Counted from the first letter of the stretch, positions 46,128 through 55,584 are shown. The stretch: DNA of 64,000 nucleotides from CAWATZ01 sp963784995 (GCA_963784995.1 CAWATZ010000004.1:806001-870000); one strand, 5' to 3'. A program made the numbers and translations. The notes: a model not told the origin generated them from the letters alone.

Positions 46128-47019
46128 GCGATACCTTGGCGAGTTTACGCCGCAAGATCGACGGAGCGGGCGATCTGGAATCCGTGGTCCGCTCGATGAA
46201 GGCCCTGGCAGCCGCGAGCATCGGACAATATGAGAAGTCGGTGCTGGCCCTGGCGGACTATTATCGCACCGTGGAGCTGGGCCTGGTTGTCTGCTTGAGG
46301 AAGCAGGGAGGCCGCCGCCGAGCAACCCAGGCTAAAGCCTGCAGCTACGAAGACGGTGTGCGCCATCGTCTTCGGCTCGGATCAGGGACTCGTCGGCCAG
46401 TTCAATGATGTGCTGGCGGATTTTGTCGCCACAGGCGCTGGATGCTCTGCCCGGCGAAAAGAAAGTCTGGGCCGTCGGCGAGCGCGTTCACGCGCGGCTG
46501 GCGGATGCCGGTCTTCCGCCGGTGGGACTCTTCGCCGTGCCGACTTCCGTCAACGCCATCACGCCGCTCGTCGGGCAGATTCTCGTTGAAAGTGAAGCGC
46601 ATCACGGCAAGGGCGAGATCGGTCAACTTTACCTCTTCCACAACTGCCCCAGGTCCGGGGCGGCCTATGAACCCGTCAGTCAACACCTGCTGCCCCTGGA
46701 TGCACAATGGGGACTCAGGCTGGCCCATCTCCCCTGGCCGACCAAAAACCTGCCCGAGGTCATCGGTTGCCAGGAGCAGACGCTGTGGGCACTCGTCCGG
46801 GAGTATCTTTTTGTTTCGCTCTTCAAGGCTTGCGCCGAATCGTTGGCCAGCGAAAACGCGAGCCGCCTGGCCGCCATGCAACGAGCCGAGAAAAACATCG
46901 ACGAACTGGTGGAAAACCTGAATCAGACGTTCCGCCGCCTGCGCCAGACTTCCATTGATGAGGAATTATTTGAAGTCCTATCCGGCTACGAATCCTTGTC
47001 CAAAGGAAAGACGCGCTGA
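46124..47019 (+). CDS. atpG: N-type ATPase gamma subunit (two frameshifts)
   Basis: The start overlaps the atpA stop as ATGA. The N-terminal coiled coil (LASLRRKIDGAGDLESVVRSMKALAAASI) and the C-terminal coiled coil (LASENASRLAAMQRAEKNIDELVENLNQTFRRLRQ) frame a globular middle with VFGSDQGLVGQFN, as in gamma subunits. Frame breaks near 46305 (a GGG run) and near 46430 interrupt the middle. It is the last gene of the operon. Confidence 0.9.
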
Positions 47020-47027
47020 GGTGCGAG

Positions 47028-47135
47028 ATGACGACAACAAACATCTTCGTTTGTGCGATGCTTTCGTCCCTTGTCGTGAATGACGCCGTGAAGGTCACAT
47101 TGATCAAGCGACTTGTTCCTGCGGCGGTGGCCTGA
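47028..47135 (+). pseudogene. Vestige of a P-type H+-ATPase C-terminus
   Basis: The 35-codon frame ends SLVVNDAVKVTLIKRLV, which matches the ending WFLVNDRVKLLAYRLFD of the H+-ATPase at 15742, including its distance to a following PPK2 gene. No other part of the ATPase remains, so this is probably a leftover of an ATPase-PPK2 pair into which the atp operon was joined. Confidence 0.55.
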
Positions 47136-47156
47136 CGTGCAGATCGGAGGTTCAAG

Positions 47157-47987
47157 GTGAAATATGTCAATCGCTTCCGAGTGGCGCCCGACAGCAAAGT
47201 AAAGCTCAAGGACATCGATCCGGGGTTCAAGGACCACCACAAGAGCCACAAGGAAGCGGCCGAGGAGATTGAGCATCACCAGAAGAAGCTGCGAAATCTC
47301 CAGGAGCTGCTTTATGCCGATGGACAGTGCTCCCTCCTGCTCTGCCTGCAAGGGATGGACACGGCGGGCAAGGACGGGACGATTAACCACATCCTGGGCG
47401 CGATGAACCCCCAGGGCTGTCGTGTGGTGGGATTCCGGCAGCCTTCCACTGAGGAACTGGCACACGACTTTTTGTGGCGGATTCACCAGGCCGCGCCTCC
47501 CAGGGGACACGTGGCCATTTTCAACCGCTCCCACTACGAGGACGTGCTCGTCGTCCGCGTCCACAACCTGGTCCCGCACGCGGTCTGGTCCCGCCGCTAC
47601 GACCAGATTAACGCATTCGAGAAGGAACTCGTCGAGGGCAACACCCACATCCTCAAGTTCTACCTGCACATCTCCAAACAAGAGCAACTGAGTCGCTTCG
47701 AGGAGCGGCTCGACGATCCGGCCAAGCAATGGAAGATCAGCGAGGCCGACTACAAGGAGCGAAAGTTCTGGCACGACTACGTGGCGGCTTACGAGGACGT
47801 CCTGTCCCGCTGCAGCACCAAGCAGGCACCTTGGTTCATCATCCCGTCTGACCACAAGTGGTTCCGGAACCTCGCGATAGCACGGATCGTCGTGGAACAC
47901 CTGGAGGGGTTGGACATGCAATTCCCCCTGCCCTCGGTGGATCTTGCGCACATTCGCCAGGAGTATCATGCGGCGAAGGAAGCATAG
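47157..47987 (+). CDS. ppk2: Polyphosphate kinase 2, copy 2
   Basis: The 276-residue protein is complete as read, with GMDTAGKDGTINH and FNRSHYEDVLVVRVH. It would use polyphosphate to phosphorylate nucleotides, or the reverse. It starts at a GTG (47157). Relative to copy 1 one base is missing near 47180, so the ancestral ATG is out of frame and the GTG frame rescues the reading. Identity to copy 1 is very high and continues about 95 bases past the stop. Confidence 0.92.
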   Translation: MKYVNRFRVAPDSKVKLKDIDPGFKDHHKSHKEAAEEIEHHQKKLRNLQELLYADGQCSLLLCLQGMDTAGKDGTINHILGAMNPQGCRVVGFRQPSTEELAHDFLWRIHQAAPPRGHVAIFNRSHYEDVLVVRVHNLVPHAVWSRRYDQINAFEKELVEGNTHILKFYLHISKQEQLSRFEERLDDPAKQWKISEADYKERKFWHDYVAAYEDVLSRCSTKQAPWFIIPSDHKWFRNLAIARIVVEHLEGLDMQFPLPSVDLAHIRQEYHAAKEA

Positions 47988-48122
47988 GCACTGGAAGGCC
48001 AGACCCAAACGACCTTGTGCGGCACAAGCGTATCGCCCTCGCGCGCAGGCCGCCTGGGCCGCATCGTTGCGCCGTGGGGACACGACCGCTTTTTCCCTGT
48101 TCCCCGTGAGCCAACCGAATGG

Positions 48123-48290
48123 ACACACCGGGTGTGCGTTTTTGGCACGTCACCGTTGGCCACTGCTAGCGGAGGCGAGTCTGGCCTGTGGGCATGCACA
48201 GGATGGCGCAACGCAAGCATTGACAGAAGAATAACTTGTAGCATTCCTCTGATTTGCCTGTCATGGGGCATGAGAAGTGCCACGAATGAG
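48123..48290 (+). promoter_or_regulatory. R2-family intergenic element with hairpin
   Basis: About 160 bases are shared with 55370-55530. They include a short hairpin CACACC-GGTGTG followed by T residues, TCACCGTTGGCCACT, the dyad AGAATAACTTGTAGCATTC, and GTCATGGGGCATGAGAAGTGCC. Both copies end roughly 60 bases upstream of a start codon. They may be transcription terminator plus promoter/operator sequence. Confidence 0.5.
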
Positions 48291-48355
48291 AAATGCCACT
48301 TTCGGCGGTGAGGGATGGAGATGCATTGGCCAGAGTGTGCCGAAGGAGGTGCGTC

Positions 48356-48997
48356 ATGAAGATCCGTGAGATGAGCAGAGAAGAGTGCCTCCGGGTGCTG
48401 GCCGGAGGGAGGTTGGCCAGGCTGGCTTGCGCGTGAGAATCAGCCCTACGTCGTCCCCGTCTACATCGCCTACGATGAAGCGTTCGAGTGTCTCTACGGC
48501 TTCACGACACTGGGCCAGAAGGTCGAGTGGATGCGGGCCAACCCACTGGTCTGCGTCGAGGTGGACAAGACCGCGGCCTCCGACCAGTGGGTGAGCGTCA
48601 TCGTTTTCGGGCGTACGAGGAGTTGCCGGAGACCTCAGGGGGCAATGGGGCTCGCCTCCGGGCAACGGAGTATCCACGGCAGGTCGGCGAAGCCATGCCC
48701 CGCTGGTATGCTGACGAGCGGGAACGGGCCTGGCAGATCCTCAAGACCATGCCCGAATGGTGGCAGCCGGGCTGCACCGCCTGGGCAGCTCGCGCCAACC
48801 GCAACCCGGCCGAGCCGTGCGGTTTTGTCTACTACAAGATCCGGATCGATCGTGTCACGGGTCATGAGGCGACTCGGGACGCCAGGGATGCGCTCCCTCA
48901 CGCCATGCCAGCCCCTCCCACTGGGAGATGGGGCTGGCTGCGCTGGACATTAACCGTGTTCGGCGGCAGGTCAAAGGAGGCTGGCTCGGCCTCTTGA
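48356..48997 (+). CDS. Pyridoxamine 5'-phosphate oxidase-like flavin-binding protein (frameshifted)
   Basis: The ATG at 48356 follows CGAAGGAGGTGCGTC. The composite reading MKIREMSREECLRVLAGGRLARLA, then ENQPYVVPVYIAYDEAFECLYGFTT and GQKVEWMRANPLVCVEVDK matches the PNPOx-like FMN-binding fold. Frame breaks near 48430 and near 48610 separate three pieces. The C-terminal part (WYADERERAWQILKTMPEWWQPGCTAW) is typical of larger family members in stress loci. The substrate is unknown. Confidence 0.8.
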
Positions 48998-49178
48998 GCC
49001 GCACGCCCCGCCGCCGAAGCAACGGAAACGCGGAGTCCGGCAAGCAGATGGCCGGCTCCACCTCCTCCTCGACTCTGTCCTGGAACTGGAATACAGACCC
49101 ACTCAGGAGCAAGCGGCCAGCGCGTCCGCCCGGGAGAAAGGAGTCCAGGTGAACGATTACCTCGGCGCGGGTCACTCC

Positions 49179-49239
49179 GACACAAGCCCGAAGCGCCAGC
49201 GCCGGGATGATCCCGGCGCTGGCGCTTCGGGCTTGTGTC
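49179..49239. repeat. Perfect 29-bp inverted repeat (REP-type)
   Basis: Arms 49179-49207 and 49211-49239 pair around TGA. The core CACAAGCCCGAAGCGCCAGC is a repeat type I associate with planctomycete intergenic REPs. It lies between convergent genes, the PNPOx-like gene and the response regulator. Confidence 0.88.
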
Positions 49240-49297
49240 AATCCCACCCGCGCGGAGTGTACCTCGGCAAGAAAGAGGCTCCCATCACCAAGGTGAC

Positions 49298-49966
49298 TCA
49301 CCCGTTCTCCAGCATCCACTTCGTGGCGTAGTGGGCCAGCTCCGTGCCATCGCTCAGGTCCAGTTTCTCCCGGATGCGGTCGCGGTAGGTCTCGATGGTC
49401 TTGACGCTCACGTGCAGTTGTTTGGCGATCTCCGCGGTCTTCACGCCCTGGCCGATGAGACGAAAGACCTCCAGCTCGCGATTGGCCAGCGCGTCGAGCG
49501 GCGAACGCATGACTTCCTCGCACCGGCCGACGGCGCGGTGCAGCATTGTCTCGGTCATCGCGTCACTCAGGTAGACCTTGCCTTCCAGCACTCGCCGGAT
49601 GGCCTCGACAATCTTGTCCGTGGCCTGATCCTTATTGACGTAGCCCAGCGCACCGGCGCGGAGCGCACGCTCGGCGTAGAGCGATTCACTGTGCGTTGAC
49701 CAGACCAGCATGCGGACCGTTTCGTTGCGTTCCTTGATTCGCTCGATCAGGTCGATGCCGCAGCCGGTCTTGAGGGAGATGTCGATCACGGCCACGTCGG
49801 GCTGGGTGTCGGCCACCAGGCGCAGAGCCTCGCTCAAGTCGGCGGCCTCGCCACAGACTTCCAGGTCGGGCTGCCGGCCGATCCGCATGGCCAGCGCCTC
49901 GCGCACGGCCGGGTGGTCATCGACGATCAGGACGCGCGCTCGTTTCGTGCTGTTGTTACGGCTCAT
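49298..49966 (-). CDS. NarL/FixJ-type response regulator
   Basis: The receiver domain has VLIVDDHP, the phospho-accepting Asp in DVAVIDISL, and K in YVNKDQ. The C-terminal LuxR helix-turn-helix reads LANRELEVFRLIGQGVKTAEIAKQL..VKTIETYRDRI. The ATG at 49966 overlaps the upstream kinase end by 11 bases, so the two form one two-component pair. The target genes are not visible. Confidence 0.94.
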   Translation of the reverse strand: MSRNNSTKRARVLIVDDHPAVREALAMRIGRQPDLEVCGEAADLSEALRLVADTQPDVAVIDISLKTGCGIDLIERIKERNETVRMLVWSTHSESLYAERALRAGALGYVNKDQATDKIVEAIRRVLEGKVYLSDAMTETMLHRAVGRCEEVMRSPLDALANRELEVFRLIGQGVKTAEIAKQLHVSVKTIETYRDRIREKLDLSDGTELAHYATKWMLENG

Positions 49967-52900
49967 TGTTCTTCCTTCCCAGAGCACACGTTACCACGGT
50001 GCCGGCGGGCTTCGCCTGTTCGATGGTCAAAGTCGCACGGATGATCGCGGCACGGTTGCGCATGATGCGCACGCCCAGGCCGCCGGGGTTCTCGGCCGGC
50101 TGGTCTGGGATGCCGATGCCGTCGTCCTGGACGCGCAGGATCAAGAAGGGATCCGACTCCACGGAAATGCGGATGTTCTGGCACCGGGCGTGCTTGACGG
50201 CGTTGTGGACCGCTTCCTGGGCGATGAGATAGAGGTGGGTCGCGATGAGGTTGTCCTCGACGAGGACCGGCCTGGGGCAGTCAAAGACGCAGGTCGCCTT
50301 GCCCTCCTGCCGGGTCCGGTTGGCCAGGTCAGACAGTGCGGCCATGAGCCCCTCGCCATCGACCGAAACGGGAACCAGCCCACGCATGACGGCCCGAACC
50401 TCTTGCTGGCTGCGCTGCAATCCCAGGACCAGCCGCTCGACCAACTGCGACCCCCGCGCCTGCGCGGACAGGTCCGCGCAGGGATCCGACCGCAGAGTCT
50501 CGGCCAGGTCGCCGGCCAGCATGTTGAGGGCGGTCAGTTCCTGGCTCACGCTGTCGTGGAGGTCCTGACCGATGCGGCGCTGCTCCAGAGACGCGACCTC
50601 CACGACCTCGCGCTCCAACTCTTTTCTCCGGCTGATGTCCCGCCCGGTCACCGAGGCGCTCACGACCTTGCCCTCGCTATCCCGGACCGGCGAAATCGTC
50701 AGTTCCACCTGGACACGCTGTCCGTCCTTGCGGACGCGCTCCGTCTCCAGCTGCTCGACATGCTCGCCGCGCGCCAGCATGGCCATGACCCTGGTCCATT
50801 CGTCGATGCGGTCTTCCGGGACGAGCATCTGGATCGATCGGCCCACGACCTCGTCGTGGCTGTACCCGTAAAGCCGCTCGGCGCCTCGGTTCCAGGTCCT
50901 GATGGTCGCGTCCAGATCCTTGCTGAAGATCGCGTCCGCGGAACTCTCGACCACGGCGGCGAGGCGGCGGACGACCGCGTCCGCGGCCTGTTTGCGCTCG
51001 GTGACGTCCACGAAGGTGATCACGACGCCGTCGATGCGGTTGTCCAGGGTGCGGTAGGGCAAGATCCGCCGATTGTACCAGCGGCCGTCCTCGGTGCGCA
51101 CTTCCTGTTCGCGCGGCGTCAGGTCGCGCAGGAGCTGTTGGGCCTCGCGCACCAGGTTGTCGTCGCTGAACCTCTTGACGACGTCGCCGATCGGCCGGCC
51201 GCGATCCGTGGCGCTCAGGTTGAACAGGCGCGTGGCGGCGGGCGTGAACAACTTGATCCGAAGGCCGGCGTCCAGGAAGACGGTGGCGATGTCGGTCGAA
51301 TGGAGCAAGTTGGCCATGTCGTTCGTGGCCGACTCCACCTTCTCGATTTTGTCCTGGAGCTGGTTGTTGACGGTGCTCAGCTCCTCGTTGAGGGATTGCA
51401 GCTCCTCCTTGGAGGTCTCCATCTCCTCGTTGGCGGACTGGAGTTCCTCGTTCATCGACATGACTTCTTCATTCGACGCTCGGAGTTCCTCGTTGGCACT
51501 CTCCAGCGCCTCGATGGTGCTTTGCAGGTCGTCGCGGGTGGTTTCCAGCTCCTGCTCGAGCTGGTGCAGCAGATTCGGCTCTGCTGTCTCGCCTTGTATT
51601 GCTGCTTCGGCCAACGTTTCACCCGAAGGATTCGGCTGCTTCTGGAACGAGATCAGCAGCAGACCTTCGGTCAGTTTGGACAGGTTGAGAGGCTCCACGT
51701 CGATGGTCACCCGGCGGATGTCGCCGGCATGGCGCATCAGCACGTCTTTGATGCTTTGGGGGGCGTTTTCGCTGATGGCCTGGCGGAGAACGACGCGCAG
51801 CATGGGTTCGAGGCCTTGGCGTGCCAGAGCCAGCAGGTTCTGGGTGGGTGGGCCGCCTGGCTGGACAAGGTAGTCCTCGGTCGGCCCCGCGAAGTGCAGG
51901 ACCTCGTAATTACGGTTGATCACAACACAGGCCAAAGCAAGCCGGCGCACCAGGGAGTTTTGCACCAGCTCCGCCAGCCTGGGCGGCGCCTGGGCTGGCC
52001 TGGATTGGCTCGCCGGCCTGGCCTGGATTGGTTGGGTCTGCGTTACCGGGAACTGCAAGTCGGCCGACCGAGCTGGGCCAATGCGCCGGTAAATGCGCCA
52101 TTTCTTGGAAACCGGCTCGAACAGGTCGGTTTGCCGGCCAACCGTCTCCGATGGGCCCAGGAGCAGGCAGCCTCCCTCTTTGAGAGCGAAGTGCAAGAGG
52201 GTGATGACCTTCTGCTGCACCTCCGGTTCGAGGTAGATCAGGATGTTGCGGCAACTGATCAGGTCCATCCTGGAAAAGGGTGCGTCGGCGATCAGGTTTT
52301 GAACCGCGAACGTCACGGTTTCGCGCAGCTGTTTGCTGATCTGCCAGGCGGATTCGTCCACCCGCGTGAAGAAGCGGGCCAGCCGTTCCGGGGAGACGTC
52401 GGCGGCGACGCCCTCGGGATAGGTTCCCCGGCGGGCGACCTCCAGCGCGTGGTCATCGACATCGGTGGCGAAGATTTGCAGGCGGCAGGGGCTCCGCGCC
52501 GCCGTCCGATGTTCGAGCAACAGCATGGCGAGGGAGTAAGGCTCCTCGCCGGTGGCACAGCCGGGGACCCAGACGCGCAAGGGGGCGTCGGCATCCTTCG
52601 CCCGGATGAGCGGGGCGAGGACTTCCGTCTCCAGAGTGCGGAAGGCGTCCGGGTCGCGGAAGAACCGGGTCACGCTGATCAATAGATCGCGGACGAGTTG
52701 CTTGACCTCCTCGGGATGCTCGCGCAGGTGGGCCAGGTACTCCGCCACGTTCTCGAAGTGGCTCAGTCCCATGCGCCGTTCCAGCCGCCGTGCCAGCATT
52801 TTCTTGCGATAGCAGTGAAAATCGAACTTGGTGCGAGCACGCAGGATCGCCAGCAACTGGTTCAGCTGGTCCGGTGTCTCGGCGACCGCGGCGATTACCC

Positions 52901-53630
52901 GGTCCCCGCTGACGCGGAAGTGCCGCACGTACTTGACGAGCGCTTCCGGCATCTGCTCGACGGGCAAGACCTGGTCGGCCAGGCCCGTGCCGATGGCGCT
53001 CTCGGGCATGCCGGGGTAACCGGCCGTCCTGGGGTCCTGAACCATGACCAGGCCGCCCGCGGCCTTGACCGCCTGGAGCCCCACCGTCCCGTGCGACCCG
53101 GTCCCGCTCAGGATGATGCAGATCGCTTTTTCCAGCTGATCGTCGGCCAGCGAGCGCAGAAAGAGATCGATCGACGTCTGCCAGCCGCCGCGCTTCACCG
53201 GCCCGGTCAAGCGGAGCACGCCGCCGGAGATGGTCATGTTCTTGTCGGGCGGGATGACGTAGACGCGGTTGGCCTCGACGACCATGCCCTCAGCGGCCTC
53301 GACGACCGGCATGGACGTGTGCCGGGTGAGCAGCTCGACCATCAGGCTGTCGTGCTGGGGGTCGAGGTGGGGGATGAGGACGAAGGCGATCCCGCTGTCC
53401 GCAGGCATGGCGGCGAAAAACTTCTTGAAGGCGTCGAGCCCGCCGGCCGAAGCGACCAACCCGGCCACGGGCAGCTCCAATCGGCCTCGTTCCCTCTCCG
53501 AGGGATTCGCGTCGGCCGGCTTCGGCACTTCTCCTGGTTCAGGAGCCCCGATCGGACGTCCCGGCTGTGGGGGCGGCTTGGCCCTTTCGGAAGCCGTCGC
53601 ACGCTTCTTCCCTCGTTTTTTCGCGGCCAT
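49956..53630 (-). CDS. CheB-CheR-PAS hybrid sensor histidine kinase
   Basis: The 1224-residue protein joins several domains. A CheB methylesterase (ASAGGLDAFKKFF, then SGTGSHGTVGLQAV) comes first, followed by a CheR methyltransferase (HLREHPEEVKQLVRDLLISVTRFFRDP and VPGCATGEEPYSLAMLL). A long coiled coil (about residues 690-780), two PAS domains and a HisKA_3-type kinase (RRIGQDLHDSVSQELTAL) follow, with an ATPase domain having DDGIGIP. Fusions of this type occur in many bacteria without chemotaxis roles and are linked to stress control. The N-terminus is Pro/Lys rich. Confidence 0.93.
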   Translation of the reverse strand: MAAKKRGKKRATASERAKPPPQPGRPIGAPEPGEVPKPADANPSERERGRLELPVAGLVASAGGLDAFKKFFAAMPADSGIAFVLIPHLDPQHDSLMVELLTRHTSMPVVEAAEGMVVEANRVYVIPPDKNMTISGGVLRLTGPVKRGGWQTSIDLFLRSLADDQLEKAICIILSGTGSHGTVGLQAVKAAGGLVMVQDPRTAGYPGMPESAIGTGLADQVLPVEQMPEALVKYVRHFRVSGDRVIAAVAETPDQLNQLLAILRARTKFDFHCYRKKMLARRLERRMGLSHFENVAEYLAHLREHPEEVKQLVRDLLISVTRFFRDPDAFRTLETEVLAPLIRAKDADAPLRVWVPGCATGEEPYSLAMLLLEHRTAARSPCRLQIFATDVDDHALEVARRGTYPEGVAADVSPERLARFFTRVDESAWQISKQLRETVTFAVQNLIADAPFSRMDLISCRNILIYLEPEVQQKVITLLHFALKEGGCLLLGPSETVGRQTDLFEPVSKKWRIYRRIGPARSADLQFPVTQTQPIQARPASQSRPAQAPPRLAELVQNSLVRRLALACVVINRNYEVLHFAGPTEDYLVQPGGPPTQNLLALARQGLEPMLRVVLRQAISENAPQSIKDVLMRHAGDIRRVTIDVEPLNLSKLTEGLLLISFQKQPNPSGETLAEAAIQGETAEPNLLHQLEQELETTRDDLQSTIEALESANEELRASNEEVMSMNEELQSANEEMETSKEELQSLNEELSTVNNQLQDKIEKVESATNDMANLLHSTDIATVFLDAGLRIKLFTPAATRLFNLSATDRGRPIGDVVKRFSDDNLVREAQQLLRDLTPREQEVRTEDGRWYNRRILPYRTLDNRIDGVVITFVDVTERKQAADAVVRRLAAVVESSADAIFSKDLDATIRTWNRGAERLYGYSHDEVVGRSIQMLVPEDRIDEWTRVMAMLARGEHVEQLETERVRKDGQRVQVELTISPVRDSEGKVVSASVTGRDISRRKELEREVVEVASLEQRRIGQDLHDSVSQELTALNMLAGDLAETLRSDPCADLSAQARGSQLVERLVLGLQRSQQEVRAVMRGLVPVSVDGEGLMAALSDLANRTRQEGKATCVFDCPRPVLVEDNLIATHLYLIAQEAVHNAVKHARCQNIRISVESDPFLILRVQDDGIGIPDQPAENPGGLGVRIMRNRAAIIRATLTIEQAKPAGTVVTCALGRKNNEP

Positions 53631-53838
53631 CGCCGGTCCCCCTCATCACTCGACCTCTCGCGCCTCTCATTGTAGCCAGCGCTGCACGAACGTGGAGCCG
53701 GACGATGCCTGGCGCCGCGTATCGGGGTTTCCCCTACAACTTTTGTTCCACGGCCCCGACTGGCAGGTCGTTGGCGCTCCGGTTATCGTATCATCGTGCA
53801 TCATGTCGTGAACAGTTCCCTAAAAGGAGGGTGTCAAG

Positions 53839-54231
53839 ATGCCGGAATTTCGGATGAAGGTTGCGCCCGATACCGTGGCGTATGCAGACGTGGAGAACCG
53901 CAAGCTCGTAGTCGAGTTCGCCATCCCAGGAGCGCCAACGGAAACCATCGATGTGAAGATCCTGAAAGACAGCATCCACCTGACAGCGCCGGCAAGGGAC
54001 ATCGAGTATGTTGCAGCACTGGCTTTAAGTTGGCCGGTGAAACCTGACAAGGCCGAAGCGACCTACGACCACGGCCTGCTCCGAATCGAGGTGCCCTTCA
54101 AAGATCCGATGGAAGATGCTGTGAAGGTCGCCATCAAGGTAGGTAGCGCGGGAACCAAGCCCAAAACAAGCGCAGCGGCAGCGTCTCTGCCCGCGCCTGC
54201 GCCCGGCAGTGGCAAGCCACCGGCTGGCTAA
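53839..54231 (+). CDS. Hsp20 / alpha-crystallin-like small heat-shock protein
   Basis: The 130-residue protein has the alpha-crystallin pattern VENRKLVVEFAIPGAPTETIDVKI and YDHGLLRIEVPF, and a flexible Ala/Pro-rich tail. It would bind unfolding proteins without ATP. The start follows AAAAGGAGGGTGTCAAG. It diverges from the CheB/CheR kinase gene upstream. Confidence 0.85.
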   Translation: MPEFRMKVAPDTVAYADVENRKLVVEFAIPGAPTETIDVKILKDSIHLTAPARDIEYVAALALSWPVKPDKAEATYDHGLLRIEVPFKDPMEDAVKVAIKVGSAGTKPKTSAAAASLPAPAPGSGKPPAG

Positions 54232-54416
54232 CCACCTCAATCGCCAGGAGCCACGCCGGCGGCTGTGCGCCACGAAAGCGTGCTGGACCGGGCACAGGGC
54301 CTGAGCCGGAGTGCCATGCCGCGTGAGAGATGAGGGGAGGTCCCCCGGGATCGGATTGCAGGACCAGGTCTGTGTTTCGCACAGAGGGGCGACGGGGCCG
54401 ACCGAGAAGAGGCGGG

Positions 54417-54800
54417 ATGGTGTCCATGAGACAGCGCCTGTTGATTGCCGATCGCGATGCCGAGTGGTGCAAACTCTACCGAAGGTTCCTCACCGAGCGG
54501 GGCTACGAGGTGGAAACCTCCACGGATGGCCTGGACTGCCTGGCGAAACTGCGTCGGGTGACGCCGACCCTGCTGGTGCTGGATCTGGAGCTTCTCTGGG
54601 GCGGAGGGGACGGCGTGCTGGCCTGGCTGCGCGAGCAGAGTCCAGCGCCCAGGATTCCCGTACTGCTCACGGCCACCGCTGCCGATCCACCGGCCCTGGC
54701 CGCATTCAACGAGCCGCCCGTCGTGGACTACCTGCCCAGGCCCTTCGCGCTGGCCGGTTTGCTGGAGCGGATTCAGTATGCCGTCGCCAGCAAGGGATGA
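54417..54800 (+). CDS. Response-regulator receiver protein (single domain, degenerate)
   Basis: The frame starts near MVSMRQRLLIADRDAEW and has LLVLDLELLWGGGDGVLAWL, then VLLTATAADPPALAAFN and VDYLPRPFALAGLLERI, a receiver-like fold. The residue at the usual phosphorylation position is the Asp in LVLDLE, but the lysine position is weak (YLPRPF), so signalling may be altered. A second ATG (54426) is possible. No output domain is present. Confidence 0.7.
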   Translation: MVSMRQRLLIADRDAEWCKLYRRFLTERGYEVETSTDGLDCLAKLRRVTPTLLVLDLELLWGGGDGVLAWLREQSPAPRIPVLLTATAADPPALAAFNEPPVVDYLPRPFALAGLLERIQYAVASKG

Positions 54801-54839
54801 AGGGAGCCGTCAAAACGGGATCGCCAGGAGGCTTGCGAC

Positions 54840-55337
54840 ATGCGACAACCACAAAGTAAGCTCAGTGATCCGCCTGACGAGAAAAGCCGGGCGGCCGCAG
54901 CCGACCCAACAGTCCGGCAGTCCTGCGACAAGCCCGGGGTGCTCGTGGTCGATGACGAACACATGGTGCGGATCATGGTGCAACTGGGCCTGGAGCGAAA
55001 CGGCTTTGCCGTCTGGGTAGCCCGCGATGGCCTGGAAGCGATCGATCTCTACCGCCAGCACGCGGAAGCGATTGCCGTGGTGCTGCTCGATGTCCGCATG
55101 CCCGGTCTGGACGGACTTCAGACACTGGAGGTCTTGCGCCAACGGAATCCCAAAGTCCTGGCCTGTTTCATGAGCGGCGACACCGGCGTCTGCAAGCCGG
55201 AAGAGCTGCTTCAGCGCGGCGCCGCGTACGTCATCGCCAAGCCGTTCCTTCTGGACGACCTGGCGAACGTCCTCCGGCTGATGGCGCATGGCGTGTCCGC
55301 CGATCTTCTCCCGTCCAGCAGGGTATCCCAGGGGTGA
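54840..55337 (+). CDS. CheY-like response-regulator receiver protein
   Basis: The 165-residue protein has a receiver domain (GVLVVDDEHMVRIMV, phospho-Asp in VVLLDVRMPGLDGLQ, Lys in YVIAKPF) preceded by 30 disordered residues and followed by a short tail. No DNA-binding domain follows. It lies 39 bases after the other receiver gene, so the two may be cotranscribed. Confidence 0.85.
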   Translation: MRQPQSKLSDPPDEKSRAAAADPTVRQSCDKPGVLVVDDEHMVRIMVQLGLERNGFAVWVARDGLEAIDLYRQHAEAIAVVLLDVRMPGLDGLQTLEVLRQRNPKVLACFMSGDTGVCKPEELLQRGAAYVIAKPFLLDDLANVLRLMAHGVSADLLPSSRVSQG

Positions 55338-55369
55338 ACCGGGCAAGGACCCGCACCATGGAGGCGCGG

Positions 55370-55530
55370 ACGCACACCCGGTGTGCGTTTTCGTCCATCA
55401 CCGTTGGCCACTCCAAGCAAGTTTGGTCTATGGGTATGCGCCAGGGACGGCACAACGTAAGTTTTGCCAGAAGAATGACTTGCAGCATTCTTCCTGATTC
55501 GTTTGTCATGCGGCATGAAAAGTGCCTGAC
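55370..55530 (+). promoter_or_regulatory. R2-family intergenic element with hairpin, third location
   Basis: It shares with 48123-48290 the hairpin CGCACACC-GGTGTGCG with T residues, CATCACCGTTGGCCACT, the dyad AGAATGACTTGCAGCATTCT, and GTCATGCGGCATGAAAAGTGCC. Its last part is also shared with 19354-19377. The next gene, DUF2294 type A copy 3, begins 55 bases later. Confidence 0.5.
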
Positions 55531-55584
55531 TGATGGAAAACTGACCGTCCCTCTGGATGTGTTATCGGCATGGAGTGAAAACTG

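Noticed and set aside
48990..49300. Extension of the PNPOx-like protein past the palindrome
   Set aside because: The frame stops at 48997, and the following sequence has no consistent coding pattern before the response regulator's stop.
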